A stretch of 45,290 nucleotides of DNA from Melioribacteraceae bacterium (GTDB lineage Bacteria > Bacteroidota > Ignavibacteria > Ignavibacteriales > Melioribacteraceae). The stretch spans positions 1 to 45,290 of the forward strand of contig JALNXG010000027.1 in assembly GCA_023230485.1 (NCBI GenBank). The letters are read 5' to 3'. A program made the position numbers and the translations under genes. Below are positions 20,243 through 29,005 of this stretch, piece by piece (within the stretch, counting starts at the first letter, position 1; every line of letters begins with the position of its first letter). Under the pieces are notes generated by a model, which ran no database searches, had not been told where the DNA came from, and worked only from the letters and a program-made list of their open reading frames with translations.

Positions 20243-21580
20243 TTATCTTGGATTCTGTCTAATACCATAAAGCTTACTACTCCATGGCGAATATGTTTTA
20301 GATGCTCTTTTAATTGTTAATACTGTATTTTCTGTATCATGCATTTCTTGTGATAAGAAAAATAGTGCTGCTGCAATTGCCGCATTTATTTCTCCGGTCA
20401 TTGCTTCTTCTTTTTCTAATTGTTTTGCTTTTGCAGAGTCAGAGTCTGCTTGATTTTCTTTTTTGCCAAATCTAAATCGGAAATTTATTACCCGCCTCAT
20501 ATTTGAAAAGAGTATATAAAGAAGGATTAAAGAACTAAATACAACACCCATTCCTGTAAGAGTCATTCCAATTCCATCACCTTTTAATACTGCATCAGGA
20601 GTAAAAGCAATATCTCTAAATGCACTGCTGGCGAATGGCTCATACTTAATCTCAATTTCACTCAAAACTAAAAGAGGCTTCCCTGCATTTTGTTTTGAAG
20701 GTGTGTTGTTTCTTGTAGAGTGAATCTTATATTCAAATTTAGCTCTTCCTATCCAACCCGTAATCTCATCTATCTGAACCTTACCCATCTGAGTTCCAAC
20801 CAAATCTTGATCTACAAATCTTCTTGGATTTGTTTTGATTCTATCTTTATCAGATGCGATTCTTGAATTAACTGCTATTATTGCAACACCATTATTACGT
20901 TCTAATAAACGATATTCATTATCAATTAGTAATGGAGTTTTAGCCGATAGCTTTACACTTTTATTCCAAGTATCATTGACTCCAACCGGTTTAGTTGGGA
21001 ATACAGCAAACATTCTTTCAAATTGCTCAAAAAGTACTTCATTACTAAACTGATTTTCTAATGATTCTTCTAAATAAGCAATTAATTGCGGCTCTTCTAT
21101 TTCAAAATCATCCATTGAATGTACAAGTATCGAATCCATTCCATATACAGCATTTACAGTACCATCTTTTAATATCTTAAGAGAAAATTCTTTATTAAGA
21201 ATATTGTAATATGGTTTCGCCATTATAGGAATATCACTCGTATCCACCATTGAATTATATGCTATCTGTCCTAAAGGACCTTCTTTCATTACTTCAATAA
21301 AATTAATCGATCCCTTTAAATGAATTTCTCCATCAGGGGATATTGAAGTGGGAGTAAAAGAAAATCCGGCTAGAACCCTTTCATCTTTTTTAATTATTAT
21401 ATTATCTAATTCTTCATTACTCTTAATTAAATTAGAAATTTGGATTGAATAGGTCTCGCCTACTTTAAGTCCAAATTCTATCTTAGTTTTCTTCTCTGCT
21501 ATATCACATGAAGAAACCAAAACCATCAATATCGGAAGCATCAGAATTAATAATACACGTTTCATTTTTATTTTTGTCAT
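20243..21580 (-). CDS. Lipoprotein ectodomain fused to OadG-like decarboxylase subunit
   Basis: A 445-residue two-part protein. The N-terminus is a lipoprotein signal with lipobox VSSC (Cys25), followed by a roughly 300-residue beta-rich domain without recognisable catalytic residues; it somewhat resembles DUF6263-type secreted proteins. The C-terminal part, from residue 334, looks like OadG: the GMTLTGMGVVF segment, one membrane helix (about 338-359), then a charged Lys/Glu stretch and a terminal domain ending in Trp-containing WSSKLYG. Ordinary OadG proteins are about 80-140 residues and begin at the helix. The topology is consistent: periplasmic lipoprotein domain, membrane helix, cytoplasmic tail. 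Two starts (21580, 21565) are possible. Its place between carboxyltransferase and biotin carrier supports a role in the pump. Confidence 0.82.
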   Translation of the reverse strand: MTKIKMKRVLLILMLPILMVLVSSCDIAEKKTKIEFGLKVGETYSIQISNLIKSNEELDNIIIKKDERVLAGFSFTPTSISPDGEIHLKGSINFIEVMKEGPLGQIAYNSMVDTSDIPIMAKPYYNILNKEFSLKILKDGTVNAVYGMDSILVHSMDDFEIEEPQLIAYLEESLENQFSNEVLFEQFERMFAVFPTKPVGVNDTWNKSVKLSAKTPLLIDNEYRLLERNNGVAIIAVNSRIASDKDRIKTNPRRFVDQDLVGTQMGKVQIDEITGWIGRAKFEYKIHSTRNNTPSKQNAGKPLLVLSEIEIKYEPFASSAFRDIAFTPDAVLKGDGIGMTLTGMGVVFSSLILLYILFSNMRRVINFRFRFGKKENQADSDSAKAKQLEKEEAMTGEINAAIAAALFFLSQEMHDTENTVLTIKRASKTYSPWSSKLYGIRQNPR

Positions 21581-21595
21581 TGTCTTTTTTTTCTC

Positions 21596-23155
21596 CTAAA
21601 GCGGTAGATTAGAATGTTTTTTAGGCGGATTGCTATCCTTTTTAGTTGCCAATGCCTGTAATGCTCTAATTATTCTAAAGCGTGTATTTCTTGGTTCTAT
21701 TACGTCATCTATATAACCATATTTTGCCGCTACATAAGGATTAGCAAATTTAGCTTTATATTCTATCTCTTTTTCATTTACAAATTCAGCTCTCTTCTGA
21801 GGATCAGTAATAGTTTTTAATTCTTTTGCATGAAGTACTTCGATAGCACCTCTTGGACCCATTACTGCTATCTCTGCCGTAGGCCATGCATAGTTGATAT
21901 CACCTCTTAAATGCTTAGAGCTCATTACATCATAAGCACCACCATAAGCTTTTCTAAGAACTACCGTTACTTTTGGGACTGTTGCTTCGCCATAAGCAAA
22001 TAACAATTTAGCACCATGAATAATAATTCCACCATATTCTTGAGCCGTGCCGGGTAAGAACCCAGGAACATCAACTAAAGTAACTACCGGAATATTAAAA
22101 GCATCGCAGAAACGCACGAAACGTGCCGCTTTACGCGAAGCATTAATATCCAATACACCTGCTAAATATGCGGGCTGATTGGCTACTATACCAACAGGAA
22201 TACCATTGAATCTCGAAAATCCTGTAATAATGTTTGGTGCATAATGTCTCTGCACTTCTACAAATTCATTATAATCGACTATTGAATGGATTACATCCTT
22301 AACGTCATACGGTTTGTTTGGATTCTCAGGTATAATAGTATTTAATAGATCATCAAGTCTATCTATCGGGTCATCGCATGGTAATACTGGAGGATCTTCT
22401 AAATTGTTCTGCGGCATATAACTAATCAGTTTCCTGATTAATAAGATCCCTTCTTGTTCATCATCAGCTACGAAATGTGTAACGCCTGACTTAGAGCCAT
22501 GCACCTGCGCTCCACCTAGCTCTTCATCTGTTACTGTTTCGCCGGTTACTGTTTTAACTACTTTAGGACCTGTAACGAACATATAACTTGTTTCTTTAGA
22601 CATTATAATAAAATCTGTAAGAGCAGGTGAATAAACGGCACCACCGGCACATGGACCAAAGATTGCTGAAATTTGTGGTATCACACCGGAAGCCATAATA
22701 TTACGCTGGAAAATATCAGCATATCCACCAAGACTTTTTACACCTTCTTGAATACGTGCGCCGCCGCTATCATTAATGCCAATAACCGGTGCGCCAACTT
22801 TCATAGCCATATCCATTACTTTGCAAATCTTCTGAGCATACATTTCAGAGAGAGATCCTCCGAATACAGTAAAATCTTGAGAAAATACATATACCAACCT
22901 ACCATCAATTGTACCATAACCTGTTACAACTCCATCAGAAAGATATGATTGCTTATCAAGACCGAAATCAACAGTTCTATGCGAAACGAACATATCAAAC
23001 TCTTCAAAGCTGCCTTCATCTAAAAGCATATCAATTCTTTCGCGTGCAGTGAATTTACCTTTTTCGTGTTGTGATTTAATACGAGCTTCGCCGCCGCCCA
23101 ATCTTGCTTTGGCTCGCATCTCCATCAGCTCTTTTATTTTTTCCTCAATTGCCAT
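21596..23155 (-). CDS. mmdA: Methylmalonyl-CoA carboxyltransferase / decarboxylase alpha subunit
   Basis: Biotin-dependent acyl-CoA carboxyltransferase, 519 residues, the normal length for MmdA and propionyl-CoA carboxylase beta chains. The N-terminal half has the acyl-CoA site INDSGGARIQEG (oxyanion glycines at 131-132). The C-terminal half has the biotin-site region with RKAYGGAYDVMSS. In the context of OadB, OadG and a separate biotin carrier, it would transfer the carboxyl of methylmalonyl-CoA to biotin, giving propionyl-CoA. With a biotin carboxylase it could also run as propionyl-CoA carboxylase, but none is encoded here. A strong AAGGAG SD lies 7 bases before the ATG. Confidence 0.95.
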   Translation of the reverse strand: MAIEEKIKELMEMRAKARLGGGEARIKSQHEKGKFTARERIDMLLDEGSFEEFDMFVSHRTVDFGLDKQSYLSDGVVTGYGTIDGRLVYVFSQDFTVFGGSLSEMYAQKICKVMDMAMKVGAPVIGINDSGGARIQEGVKSLGGYADIFQRNIMASGVIPQISAIFGPCAGGAVYSPALTDFIIMSKETSYMFVTGPKVVKTVTGETVTDEELGGAQVHGSKSGVTHFVADDEQEGILLIRKLISYMPQNNLEDPPVLPCDDPIDRLDDLLNTIIPENPNKPYDVKDVIHSIVDYNEFVEVQRHYAPNIITGFSRFNGIPVGIVANQPAYLAGVLDINASRKAARFVRFCDAFNIPVVTLVDVPGFLPGTAQEYGGIIIHGAKLLFAYGEATVPKVTVVLRKAYGGAYDVMSSKHLRGDINYAWPTAEIAVMGPRGAIEVLHAKELKTITDPQKRAEFVNEKEIEYKAKFANPYVAAKYGYIDDVIEPRNTRFRIIRALQALATKKDSNPPKKHSNLPL

Positions 23156-23197
23156 TTGAACTCCTTAAGTTCTTTTATTTTCTAAAAATTATTTTTT

Positions 23198-23605
23198 TTA
23201 TTCACTCGCTTCACAAAATTCAGTTAATACACCAAATGTACTTTTAGGATGTAAGAATGCAATATTCATATTTTCTGCTCCTTTTCGGGGTGCCTTATCT
23301 ATAAGTTGAACACCCTTCTCCTCAGCTTCTTTTAATGAATCCATTACGTTATCCACTGCGAATGCAATGTGATGAACTCCTTCTCCTTTTTTTTCAATAA
23401 ATTTACCAATAGGTCCATCCGGTTCAAGAGATTCTAATAATTCTATTTTCGTTTCTCCAACCATGAAAAATGCTGTCCTTACTTTCTGATCTTTTACTTC
23501 TTCAATATTATAACATTCTAATCCGAGTACTTTTTGATAATACTTTATTGCAACATCAATATCTTTTACTGCAATTCCAATATGTTCTATTTTATTTAGT
23601 TTCAT
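23198..23605 (-). CDS. mce: Methylmalonyl-CoA epimerase
   Basis: 135-residue vicinal oxygen chelate enzyme that interconverts (R)- and (S)-methylmalonyl-CoA, linking the mutase to the decarboxylase. Two beta-alpha-beta-beta-beta modules can be read. The likely metal ligands are H8 (EHIGIAV), the KIELLE glutamate near 55, a His of HHIAFAV (78-79), and E129 near the C-terminus. It lies 15 bases after the mutase and 42 bases before mmdA on the same strand, exactly where the pathway needs it. Length and motifs are typical. Confidence 0.95.
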   Translation of the reverse strand: MKLNKIEHIGIAVKDIDVAIKYYQKVLGLECYNIEEVKDQKVRTAFFMVGETKIELLESLEPDGPIGKFIEKKGEGVHHIAFAVDNVMDSLKEAEEKGVQLIDKAPRKGAENMNIAFLHPKSTFGVLTEFCEASE

Positions 23606-23620
23606 AATCTATACCTTTTA

Positions 23621-25300
23621 TTAAATTACTACATGTTCTTTATATTCGCCATAAACTTCACGCAATGTATTGGATATCTCGCCCACGCTTGCATAAGCCC
23701 TGACTGCATCAAGAATTAATGGCATTAAATTATCATCACCCTGTGCGGCTGTTTTTAATGTCGCTAATTTTTCTTTTACTGCATCGTTGTCTCTTTCACT
23801 TTTTACTTTATTTAAGAATGCAATCTGTTCCTGCTGAACTTTTTCATCGATTCTTAAAAGCTTTCCTTTTGGGGCTTCTTTCTCTGTGAATTTATTCAAG
23901 CTGACTACTATTCTTTCATTTGCTTCTAATTCCTGATTGAATTTATAAGCAGATCTCTGAATTTCGGTCTGAACATAACCTTGCTCGATTGCAGGAATCA
24001 TTCCACCGAGTGAATCAATTTTTGAAATATATTCTTCTGCTTCTTTTTCGATCTGATCGGTTAATGCTTCTACATAATAAGAGCCGGCAAGCGGATCGAT
24101 TGTGTTCGTAACCCCGCTTTCATAAGCAACGATCTGCTGAGTACGGAGAGCAATTTTTACTGAATCTTCGGTCGGCAAGGCTAATGCTTCATCACGTGAA
24201 TTTGTATGTAACGATTGTGTTCCGCCTAAAACTGCTGCTAATGTTTGTATTGTAACACGAACTATATTATTATCTACCTGCTGAGCAGTAAGAGTAGAAC
24301 CGGCAGTCTGTGTATGGAAACGAAGCATTAGAGATTTTTCTTTCTTTGCTCCGAATCTTTCTTTCATAACTTTTGCCCATATTCTGCGCGCTGCACGGTA
24401 TTTTGCCACTTCCTCTAATAAATCATTATGAGCATTAAAGAAAAATGATAACTGTCCGGCAAAATCATCTACGCTTAATCCTGCCTTAATTGCTGCATTA
24501 GTGTATTCAATACCATCTGCAATTGTGAATCCAACTTCTTGAGCGGCAGTAGAACCTGCTTCACGAATATGATATCCTGAAATCGAAATTGTATTCCATT
24601 TAGGTACTTCTTTTGCGCAATATTCAAATATGTTAGTGATTAATCTCATTGATGGTTTTGGTGGGTAGATATATGTTCCGCGTGCGATATATTCTTTCAA
24701 TATATCGTTCTGGATTGTCCCACTAATTTTCTCTTTCGATACGCCTTGCTTTTCTGCTACTACAATATACATTGCTAATAAAACTGCCGCTGGTGCATTG
24801 ATTGTCATTGAAGTAGATACTTTGTCTAATGGAATCTGATCGAATAAAATCTCCATATCTGCTAATGTATCGATTGCTACGCCAACTTTTCCTACTTCGC
24901 CTAAAGCCATATTATCATCACTATCATAACCGATTTGTGTTGGAAGATCGAACGCAATGGATAGACCGCTCTGTCCCTGTCCCAATAAATAACGATATCT
25001 TTCATTCGATTCTTTTGCAGTTCCAAAACCTGCATATTGTCTCATAGTCCAAAATCTACCCCTGTACATAGTCGGCTGAATTCCTCTTGTAAACGGATAT
25101 TCACCCGGAAATCCTAATTTCTCATTATAGTTTTCGGCTAAATCGTTTTGGTAATATAGGGGATCAACTTTTGTAAAAGATTGTGTTGTGAATTCTTTTA
25201 ATCTTTCGGGGAATTTGTTAATTGATTTTTTGTAATTGGTTTCTTCCCAATTCTTGAATTTCTCTTGAACCTTTAATTTTAGTTCTTCAATACTACTCAT
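23621..25300 (-). CDS. mcmA1: Methylmalonyl-CoA mutase, large (catalytic) subunit
   Basis: Adenosylcobalamin enzyme that interconverts succinyl-CoA and (R)-methylmalonyl-CoA. The protein holds the substrate-binding TIM-barrel only, with TRGIQPTMYRGR, the FDLPTQIGYDSD segment, GYHIREAGS, and RFHTQTAGSTLTAQQ. There is no C-terminal B12-binding domain (DxHxxG is absent), so a separate small subunit must be encoded elsewhere, as in the McmA1/McmA2 arrangement. The open frame can be extended to a TTG at 25315. I prefer the ATG at 25300 (559 aa) because a GAGG SD lies about 9 bases upstream of it. It is the first gene of the propionate cluster. Confidence 0.95.
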   Translation of the reverse strand: MSSIEELKLKVQEKFKNWEETNYKKSINKFPERLKEFTTQSFTKVDPLYYQNDLAENYNEKLGFPGEYPFTRGIQPTMYRGRFWTMRQYAGFGTAKESNERYRYLLGQGQSGLSIAFDLPTQIGYDSDDNMALGEVGKVGVAIDTLADMEILFDQIPLDKVSTSMTINAPAAVLLAMYIVVAEKQGVSKEKISGTIQNDILKEYIARGTYIYPPKPSMRLITNIFEYCAKEVPKWNTISISGYHIREAGSTAAQEVGFTIADGIEYTNAAIKAGLSVDDFAGQLSFFFNAHNDLLEEVAKYRAARRIWAKVMKERFGAKKEKSLMLRFHTQTAGSTLTAQQVDNNIVRVTIQTLAAVLGGTQSLHTNSRDEALALPTEDSVKIALRTQQIVAYESGVTNTIDPLAGSYYVEALTDQIEKEAEEYISKIDSLGGMIPAIEQGYVQTEIQRSAYKFNQELEANERIVVSLNKFTEKEAPKGKLLRIDEKVQQEQIAFLNKVKSERDNDAVKEKLATLKTAAQGDDNLMPLILDAVRAYASVGEISNTLREVYGEYKEHVVI

Positions 25301-25315
25301 TATTTTTAACCTCAA

Positions 25316-25511
25316 AGCAATTATTTATTAGAATACCCGATATCTGCAAGAATCATTCCTATTATTTCCTTTGTTTTTGATAAGATTTATTCGATTTATA
25401 GCCCATTTCCAAGCATAATATAAAGTTTGGCTAAAGAGGCGATATTGTGTCTTATTAACTTCTCAAAAATTAGAAAAATCTTTTCTCGAATGGTATAGAA
25501 GATGAGATAAA
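25316..25511. other. Leader region of the methylmalonyl-CoA cluster
   Basis: Non-coding stretch between the mutase gene and the terminator of the M28 gene; it must carry the promoter of the minus-strand propionate cluster. I cannot pick a promoter with confidence. On the minus strand an 11-codon ORF (ATG about 25357, ending near 25322) sits just before the mutase start behind a weak AGG. It could be a chance uORF. No riboswitch of the cobalamin class was recognised, although the cluster starts with a B12 enzyme. Confidence 0.35.
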
Positions 25512-25541
25512 AAAATGCCACCTCATGAATGGTGGCATTTT
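25512..25541 (-). terminator. Rho-independent terminator of the M28-cyclophilin gene
   Basis: Perfect 11-bp inverted repeat (AAAATGCCACC, 25512-25522; GGTGGCATTTT, 25531-25541) with an 8-base loop. On the minus strand the stem is followed by a run of seven T (read from 25517 down to 25511), starting 9 bases after the stop codon at 25550. Because both flanks are A/T runs it could also act on the plus strand. Confidence 0.85.
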
Positions 25542-25549
25542 AATTTTTG

Positions 25550-27475
25550 TTATTCCCCTTCGGCTTCTTTTACTAACTTTTTAAATGACTCTGTATTTGG
25601 TTTGAATTTTAATGCATTCTCACCAATACGTGTTATCGAAATAGCATCAATTTTATCATCTTGCTCAATTTTATTAACTACATCCATTCCTTCAACCACA
25701 TGTCCGAATACCGTATAATTCCCATTTAGTGCCACAGCTGGGGATAATGTAATATAAAATTGACTTCCATTAGTATTGGGACCTGCATTGGCCATTGCTA
25801 TTACTCCGGCTTCATTATGATTCAATCCATCAACAATCTCATTTGGGAATAGATATCCCGGGCTTTGGAATCCTGTAACTGCCGATTTACCAGCCTGAAT
25901 TAATTGAGCCGGAACTACTCGATGCCATAATGTACCATTAAAATATGGCTTTCCTTCGGCAACAGCATCGTTTTTAATTTTTCCCTCAACTAATCCAACA
26001 AAATTAGATACCGTCATCGGTGCTTTCTCATATTCTAATTTAACCGAAAATCTTCCTTTATTTGTATTAAAATCAGCATAAACTCCATCCTCTAAAAATG
26101 CATCTTCTCTCGGAAGCATCTTATCCATATTTGCGATTTGATAGGTGAGTAATGCTATAATCAAAGAAGATTGCTCCTGAGCATCAGGTATAACTTGATC
26201 GTAGCTATCTAAATCTGTATGCCAAATTGTTCCATATTGATGCGGTCCTCTAGTTATAAGCCACGGTGCAGGTACCCCTTCCATATTAAATGAATGACTA
26301 TCTGTTCCGCCTCTTCCTGCTTTTCTGTATTTGCCGGTCTGCGTTAAAGCAAAGGGATATTTTAGTTTTAAACTCTCAACAGGTGCTACAACTGGACGAA
26401 CAGCATCAAAAATCGGGTTCGGTACGCCTAATCCGATAACAGGGTTTGTACCGCTATCATGATTTAGCATTACAGTTATTTTTGGAAGTAATTCTTTATG
26501 TTTATTTACCCATGCTTTTGAACCGAGTAAACCTCTCTCTTCAGCGGCATATATCTGTAAACTTAATGAGCGTTTTAATTTCGCACCCGATTTTACTAAT
26601 AAGCGAACTGCTTCCATCATTCTTGCTACACCGCTGCCATTATCCACTGCACCATCAGCCACATCATAAGAATCGAGATGAGCACCGAGTGCGATATATT
26701 CATCAGGAAAAGTTGTGCCTTTAATCGTACCTATTACACTGCTGAATGTTATTGGTCCCGGATAAAAATGATTTCTTATATCAAATTCTAAAATTACTTC
26801 TTTGCCTTCTGCAACAAGCGATTTTATTTTATTGTAGTTAGTATCTAATAATCTTATATCACAAAGCTTAGGAAGATTTTCCCATGCTGTTACTGTTTTG
26901 GCATCGAGAACACGGATAGGGGATTTTGTAAGCATTATTGTCCCGAGAGCACCTGCTTCTGTGAGTTTTGTTGTAAGCGGGCTAATCGAATCTCTATCGC
27001 GCGGGAGTCCATCATTAATGCCCTCAATCAATACCCAAGCACCTTTTAACTTACCTTTGATTGCATTGTATTCTTTTTCATCGGAAGGAAGAATGACAAC
27101 ATGCCCTTTTTGATTACCCTTAGTTCCGGCTGTGTATGAGGGTGTTGCAAATTCTAAGAGCATCGGCTCTGGTGATATAATTTTCCCAAACCAAGGTCCT
27201 CTATTAAATCCAACAGGCACTGTACCCGCCGAATCAAATTCCACTTCCATTCCCCAACTCTTTAATTCATTTGCTACCCAGTCGCGTGCATTATTATAAG
27301 CATTCGAGCCGGTGATCCTGCCTCCGAATACATTAGAAAGATAATCTAAATGACGCATCGATTGATTGTCTTTCGTGCCTAATTCAACCATTTTTTTGAA
27401 TGTCGCATCTTGTGAGTAAACTAAAGATGCACTTAAAAATAATATGAAAACAATTCTTGAAATTATTTTTTGCAT
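25550..27475 (-). CDS. Secreted M28 metallopeptidase fused to cyclophilin-type PPIase
   Basis: A 641-residue exported protein (signal peptide about 1-21). Residues 25-450 form an M28 (Glu-carboxypeptidase-like) aminopeptidase with an inserted PA-like segment. The co-catalytic zinc ligands can be read as H266 and D278 (GAHLDSYDVADGAVDNGSG), the Glu pair E312-E313 (AEERG), D340 (NHDSG) and H419 (WHTDLDSYD). From about residue 465 to 630 follows a cyclophilin domain with LWHRVVPAQLIQAG, GVIAMANAGPNTNGSQFYIT and VFGHVVEGMDVV. M28 enzymes and secreted cyclophilins are usually separate proteins. A fused foldase could help unfold proline-rich substrates for trimming, but that is inference. Confidence 0.9.
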   Translation of the reverse strand: MQKIISRIVFILFLSASLVYSQDATFKKMVELGTKDNQSMRHLDYLSNVFGGRITGSNAYNNARDWVANELKSWGMEVEFDSAGTVPVGFNRGPWFGKIISPEPMLLEFATPSYTAGTKGNQKGHVVILPSDEKEYNAIKGKLKGAWVLIEGINDGLPRDRDSISPLTTKLTEAGALGTIMLTKSPIRVLDAKTVTAWENLPKLCDIRLLDTNYNKIKSLVAEGKEVILEFDIRNHFYPGPITFSSVIGTIKGTTFPDEYIALGAHLDSYDVADGAVDNGSGVARMMEAVRLLVKSGAKLKRSLSLQIYAAEERGLLGSKAWVNKHKELLPKITVMLNHDSGTNPVIGLGVPNPIFDAVRPVVAPVESLKLKYPFALTQTGKYRKAGRGGTDSHSFNMEGVPAPWLITRGPHQYGTIWHTDLDSYDQVIPDAQEQSSLIIALLTYQIANMDKMLPREDAFLEDGVYADFNTNKGRFSVKLEYEKAPMTVSNFVGLVEGKIKNDAVAEGKPYFNGTLWHRVVPAQLIQAGKSAVTGFQSPGYLFPNEIVDGLNHNEAGVIAMANAGPNTNGSQFYITLSPAVALNGNYTVFGHVVEGMDVVNKIEQDDKIDAISITRIGENALKFKPNTESFKKLVKEAEGE

Positions 27476-27690
27476 GATTTAATCCGTGTGAAAATGTTAA
27501 AAATATTTTGCTAATATAGTATATTCTTATCCTATTCTGAAATATTTTTTAATGCTTTATGAGGAACATTCACTAAATCGGTTTAGTATTACTTATTATT
27601 AATATAGCTTTAGATTAAATTGTACTATTAAATATATTTTTCTTCTGGGAAGCGAATAATTCTTTTGTTGAATTATTCTGAAATAAAATT
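27476..27690. other. Divergent intergenic region between M28-cyclophilin and terC
   Basis: AT-rich region that must hold the two divergent promoters. Visible structure: a short inverted repeat ACTAAA-tcgg-TTTAGT (27572-27587) and a longer one directly before terC, listed separately. The manganese riboswitch (yybP-ykoY), often found before TerC/Alx genes, was looked for and not seen. Confidence 0.4.
27654..27678 (+). repeat. Inverted repeat in the terC leader
   Basis: Perfect 9-bp inverted repeat GAATAATTC (27654-27662) and GAATTATTC (27670-27678) with a 7-base T-rich loop, ending 12 bases before the terC ATG. It could be an operator or a weak AU-rich hairpin covering the ribosome entry site. 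AT-rich DNA makes chance repeats more likely, so this is tentative. Confidence 0.45.
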
Positions 27691-28611
27691 ATGGATATAC
27701 ATATACTATTTTGGATAGGATTTGTAGTTCTCTTTTCGATTGTCTTTATAATCGATATGTTTATAACGGATCACCGTTCGGGTGCAGTTGGTATAAAATC
27801 CGCATTAATCTGGACTTCTTTATGGATAACTACAGCATTAATTTTCGGTCTCTTAATTTATTTCTTCCTCCCTTATGGAAAAACAAAATCGATTGAATTT
27901 ATTACCGGTTATATAATAGAATATTCGCTTTCGGTAGATAATCTATTTGTTTTCATTATGATTTTTGCAACAATGAGAATTGAAGACCGATATCAACCTG
28001 TTATACTTAAATGGGGAATTATTGGAGCAATCGTTCTTAGGATTTTATTTATTACTGCGGGCGTGGAGCTGATCAATAAATTTAGTTTTATGAGTTATGT
28101 TTTTGGTGCTGTACTATTATATACAGCTTTCAAAATATTATATTCCGAAGATGAAGAATCCGAACCCGGTAAAAATATATTCGTGCGTATCGCAAAAAAA
28201 ATATTACCCATTGATACAGAAGCGAGCAAAAAACATTTTTTTGTATTCCATAAAAAGAAATTATATGTAACGGTAGCATTTATAACTCTTATAATGCTCG
28301 AATCCACAGATGTAATATTCGCTCTCGATTCAATTCCGGCTGTGCTTTCGATAACGCAAGACCCTTTCATTGCAATTACTTCTAATCTATTTGCTATACT
28401 AGGTTTACGTTCACTCTTTTTTGCACTGTCCGGAATTATTAATCTTTTTCGTTATCTTAAATACGGAATTTCTTTTATACTTTTATTTATCGGAGTAAAA
28501 ATGTTGATCTCCGGTATTATTGAAATTTCTGCAGCAATATCATTGTTGGTTATTTTAGTAACATTATCGCTCTCGGTTCTTTTATCTATAATAATTAAAG
28601 AAAAGGAATAG
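27691..28611 (+). CDS. terC: TerC/Alx family integral membrane protein
   Basis: 306-residue inner-membrane protein with about nine hydrophobic segments. The family signature is clear: the EYSLSVDNLFVF segment near the third helix and the matching LESTDVIFALDSIPAV segment in the second half, each carrying conserved Asp residues within the membrane. Family members export Mn2+ or help load metals onto exported proteins, and some give tellurite resistance; which applies here is unknown. The cytoplasmic loop between the halves is charged (about 150-185). No SD is visible, but an inverted repeat lies just upstream. phhB starts 3 bases after its stop, so the two are co-transcribed. Confidence 0.92.
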   Translation: MDIHILFWIGFVVLFSIVFIIDMFITDHRSGAVGIKSALIWTSLWITTALIFGLLIYFFLPYGKTKSIEFITGYIIEYSLSVDNLFVFIMIFATMRIEDRYQPVILKWGIIGAIVLRILFITAGVELINKFSFMSYVFGAVLLYTAFKILYSEDEESEPGKNIFVRIAKKILPIDTEASKKHFFVFHKKKLYVTVAFITLIMLESTDVIFALDSIPAVLSITQDPFIAITSNLFAILGLRSLFFALSGIINLFRYLKYGISFILLFIGVKMLISGIIEISAAISLLVILVTLSLSVLLSIIIKEKE

Positions 28612-28614
28612 GCA

Positions 28615-28905
28615 ATGGCATTATCAAAAGCATCTGAAATTGAAATAGAACTCTTCTTAGAAAAACATACTAAATGGTCAATAAAAAAAGATAAACTTTC
28701 CCGTGAATTTGAGTTTAATGATTTCGTTCAGGCATTCGGATTTATGGCTCAAGCGGCGATCATTGCTGAATCCTTAGACCATCATCCCGATTGGTCGAAC
28801 TCATATAACAAAGTAAAAGTAGAACTAGCTACACATGATGCAGGCGGAATAACATCACTCGATTTTAACCTCGCTTCAAAGATGGATAGCATAGCGAAAG
28901 GGTAA
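28615..28905 (+). CDS. phhB: 4a-hydroxytetrahydrobiopterin (pterin carbinolamine) dehydratase
   Basis: 96-residue cytoplasmic enzyme of the PCD/DCoH family. The active-site motif SLDHHPDWSNSYNKV, with the consecutive histidines, is followed by the second conserved THDAGGITSLD segment. Length is normal. It recycles 4a-hydroxy-tetrahydropterin after aromatic hydroxylases; in bacteria lacking those it may support pterin or molybdenum cofactor metabolism. No hydroxylase gene is nearby. It starts 3 bases after terC with an AGGA-like SD inside the terC end. The functional tie to TerC is not obvious. Confidence 0.93.
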   Translation: MALSKASEIEIELFLEKHTKWSIKKDKLSREFEFNDFVQAFGFMAQAAIIAESLDHHPDWSNSYNKVKVELATHDAGGITSLDFNLASKMDSIAKG

Positions 28906-28919
28906 AGTAACTCTCATTA

Positions 28920-28936
28920 GTATCATTAAATGATAC
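28920..28936. repeat. Short palindrome after phhB
   Basis: GTATCATT-A-AATGATAC, an 8-bp perfect inverted repeat around one central base, 15 bases after the phhB stop and about 70 bases before the WG-repeat gene. The one-base centre argues against a hairpin terminator and for a dimeric protein-binding site, if it is functional. Confidence 0.35.
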
Positions 28937-29005
28937 GTTCATAATTCACTTCTCTATTTATTTTAGTAGGGTAATTTTCGTTAATTATCTAAAGGGGAGA
29001 AGACT

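Noticed and set aside
25322..25357. 11-codon upstream ORF before the mutase gene
   Set aside because: Too short and with only a weak SD; no regulatory codon pattern, so it is mentioned only in the leader entry.
27476..27690. Manganese (yybP-ykoY) riboswitch before terC
   Set aside because: The conserved GGGGAGUA-type loops are not present; only short AT-rich inverted repeats are seen.
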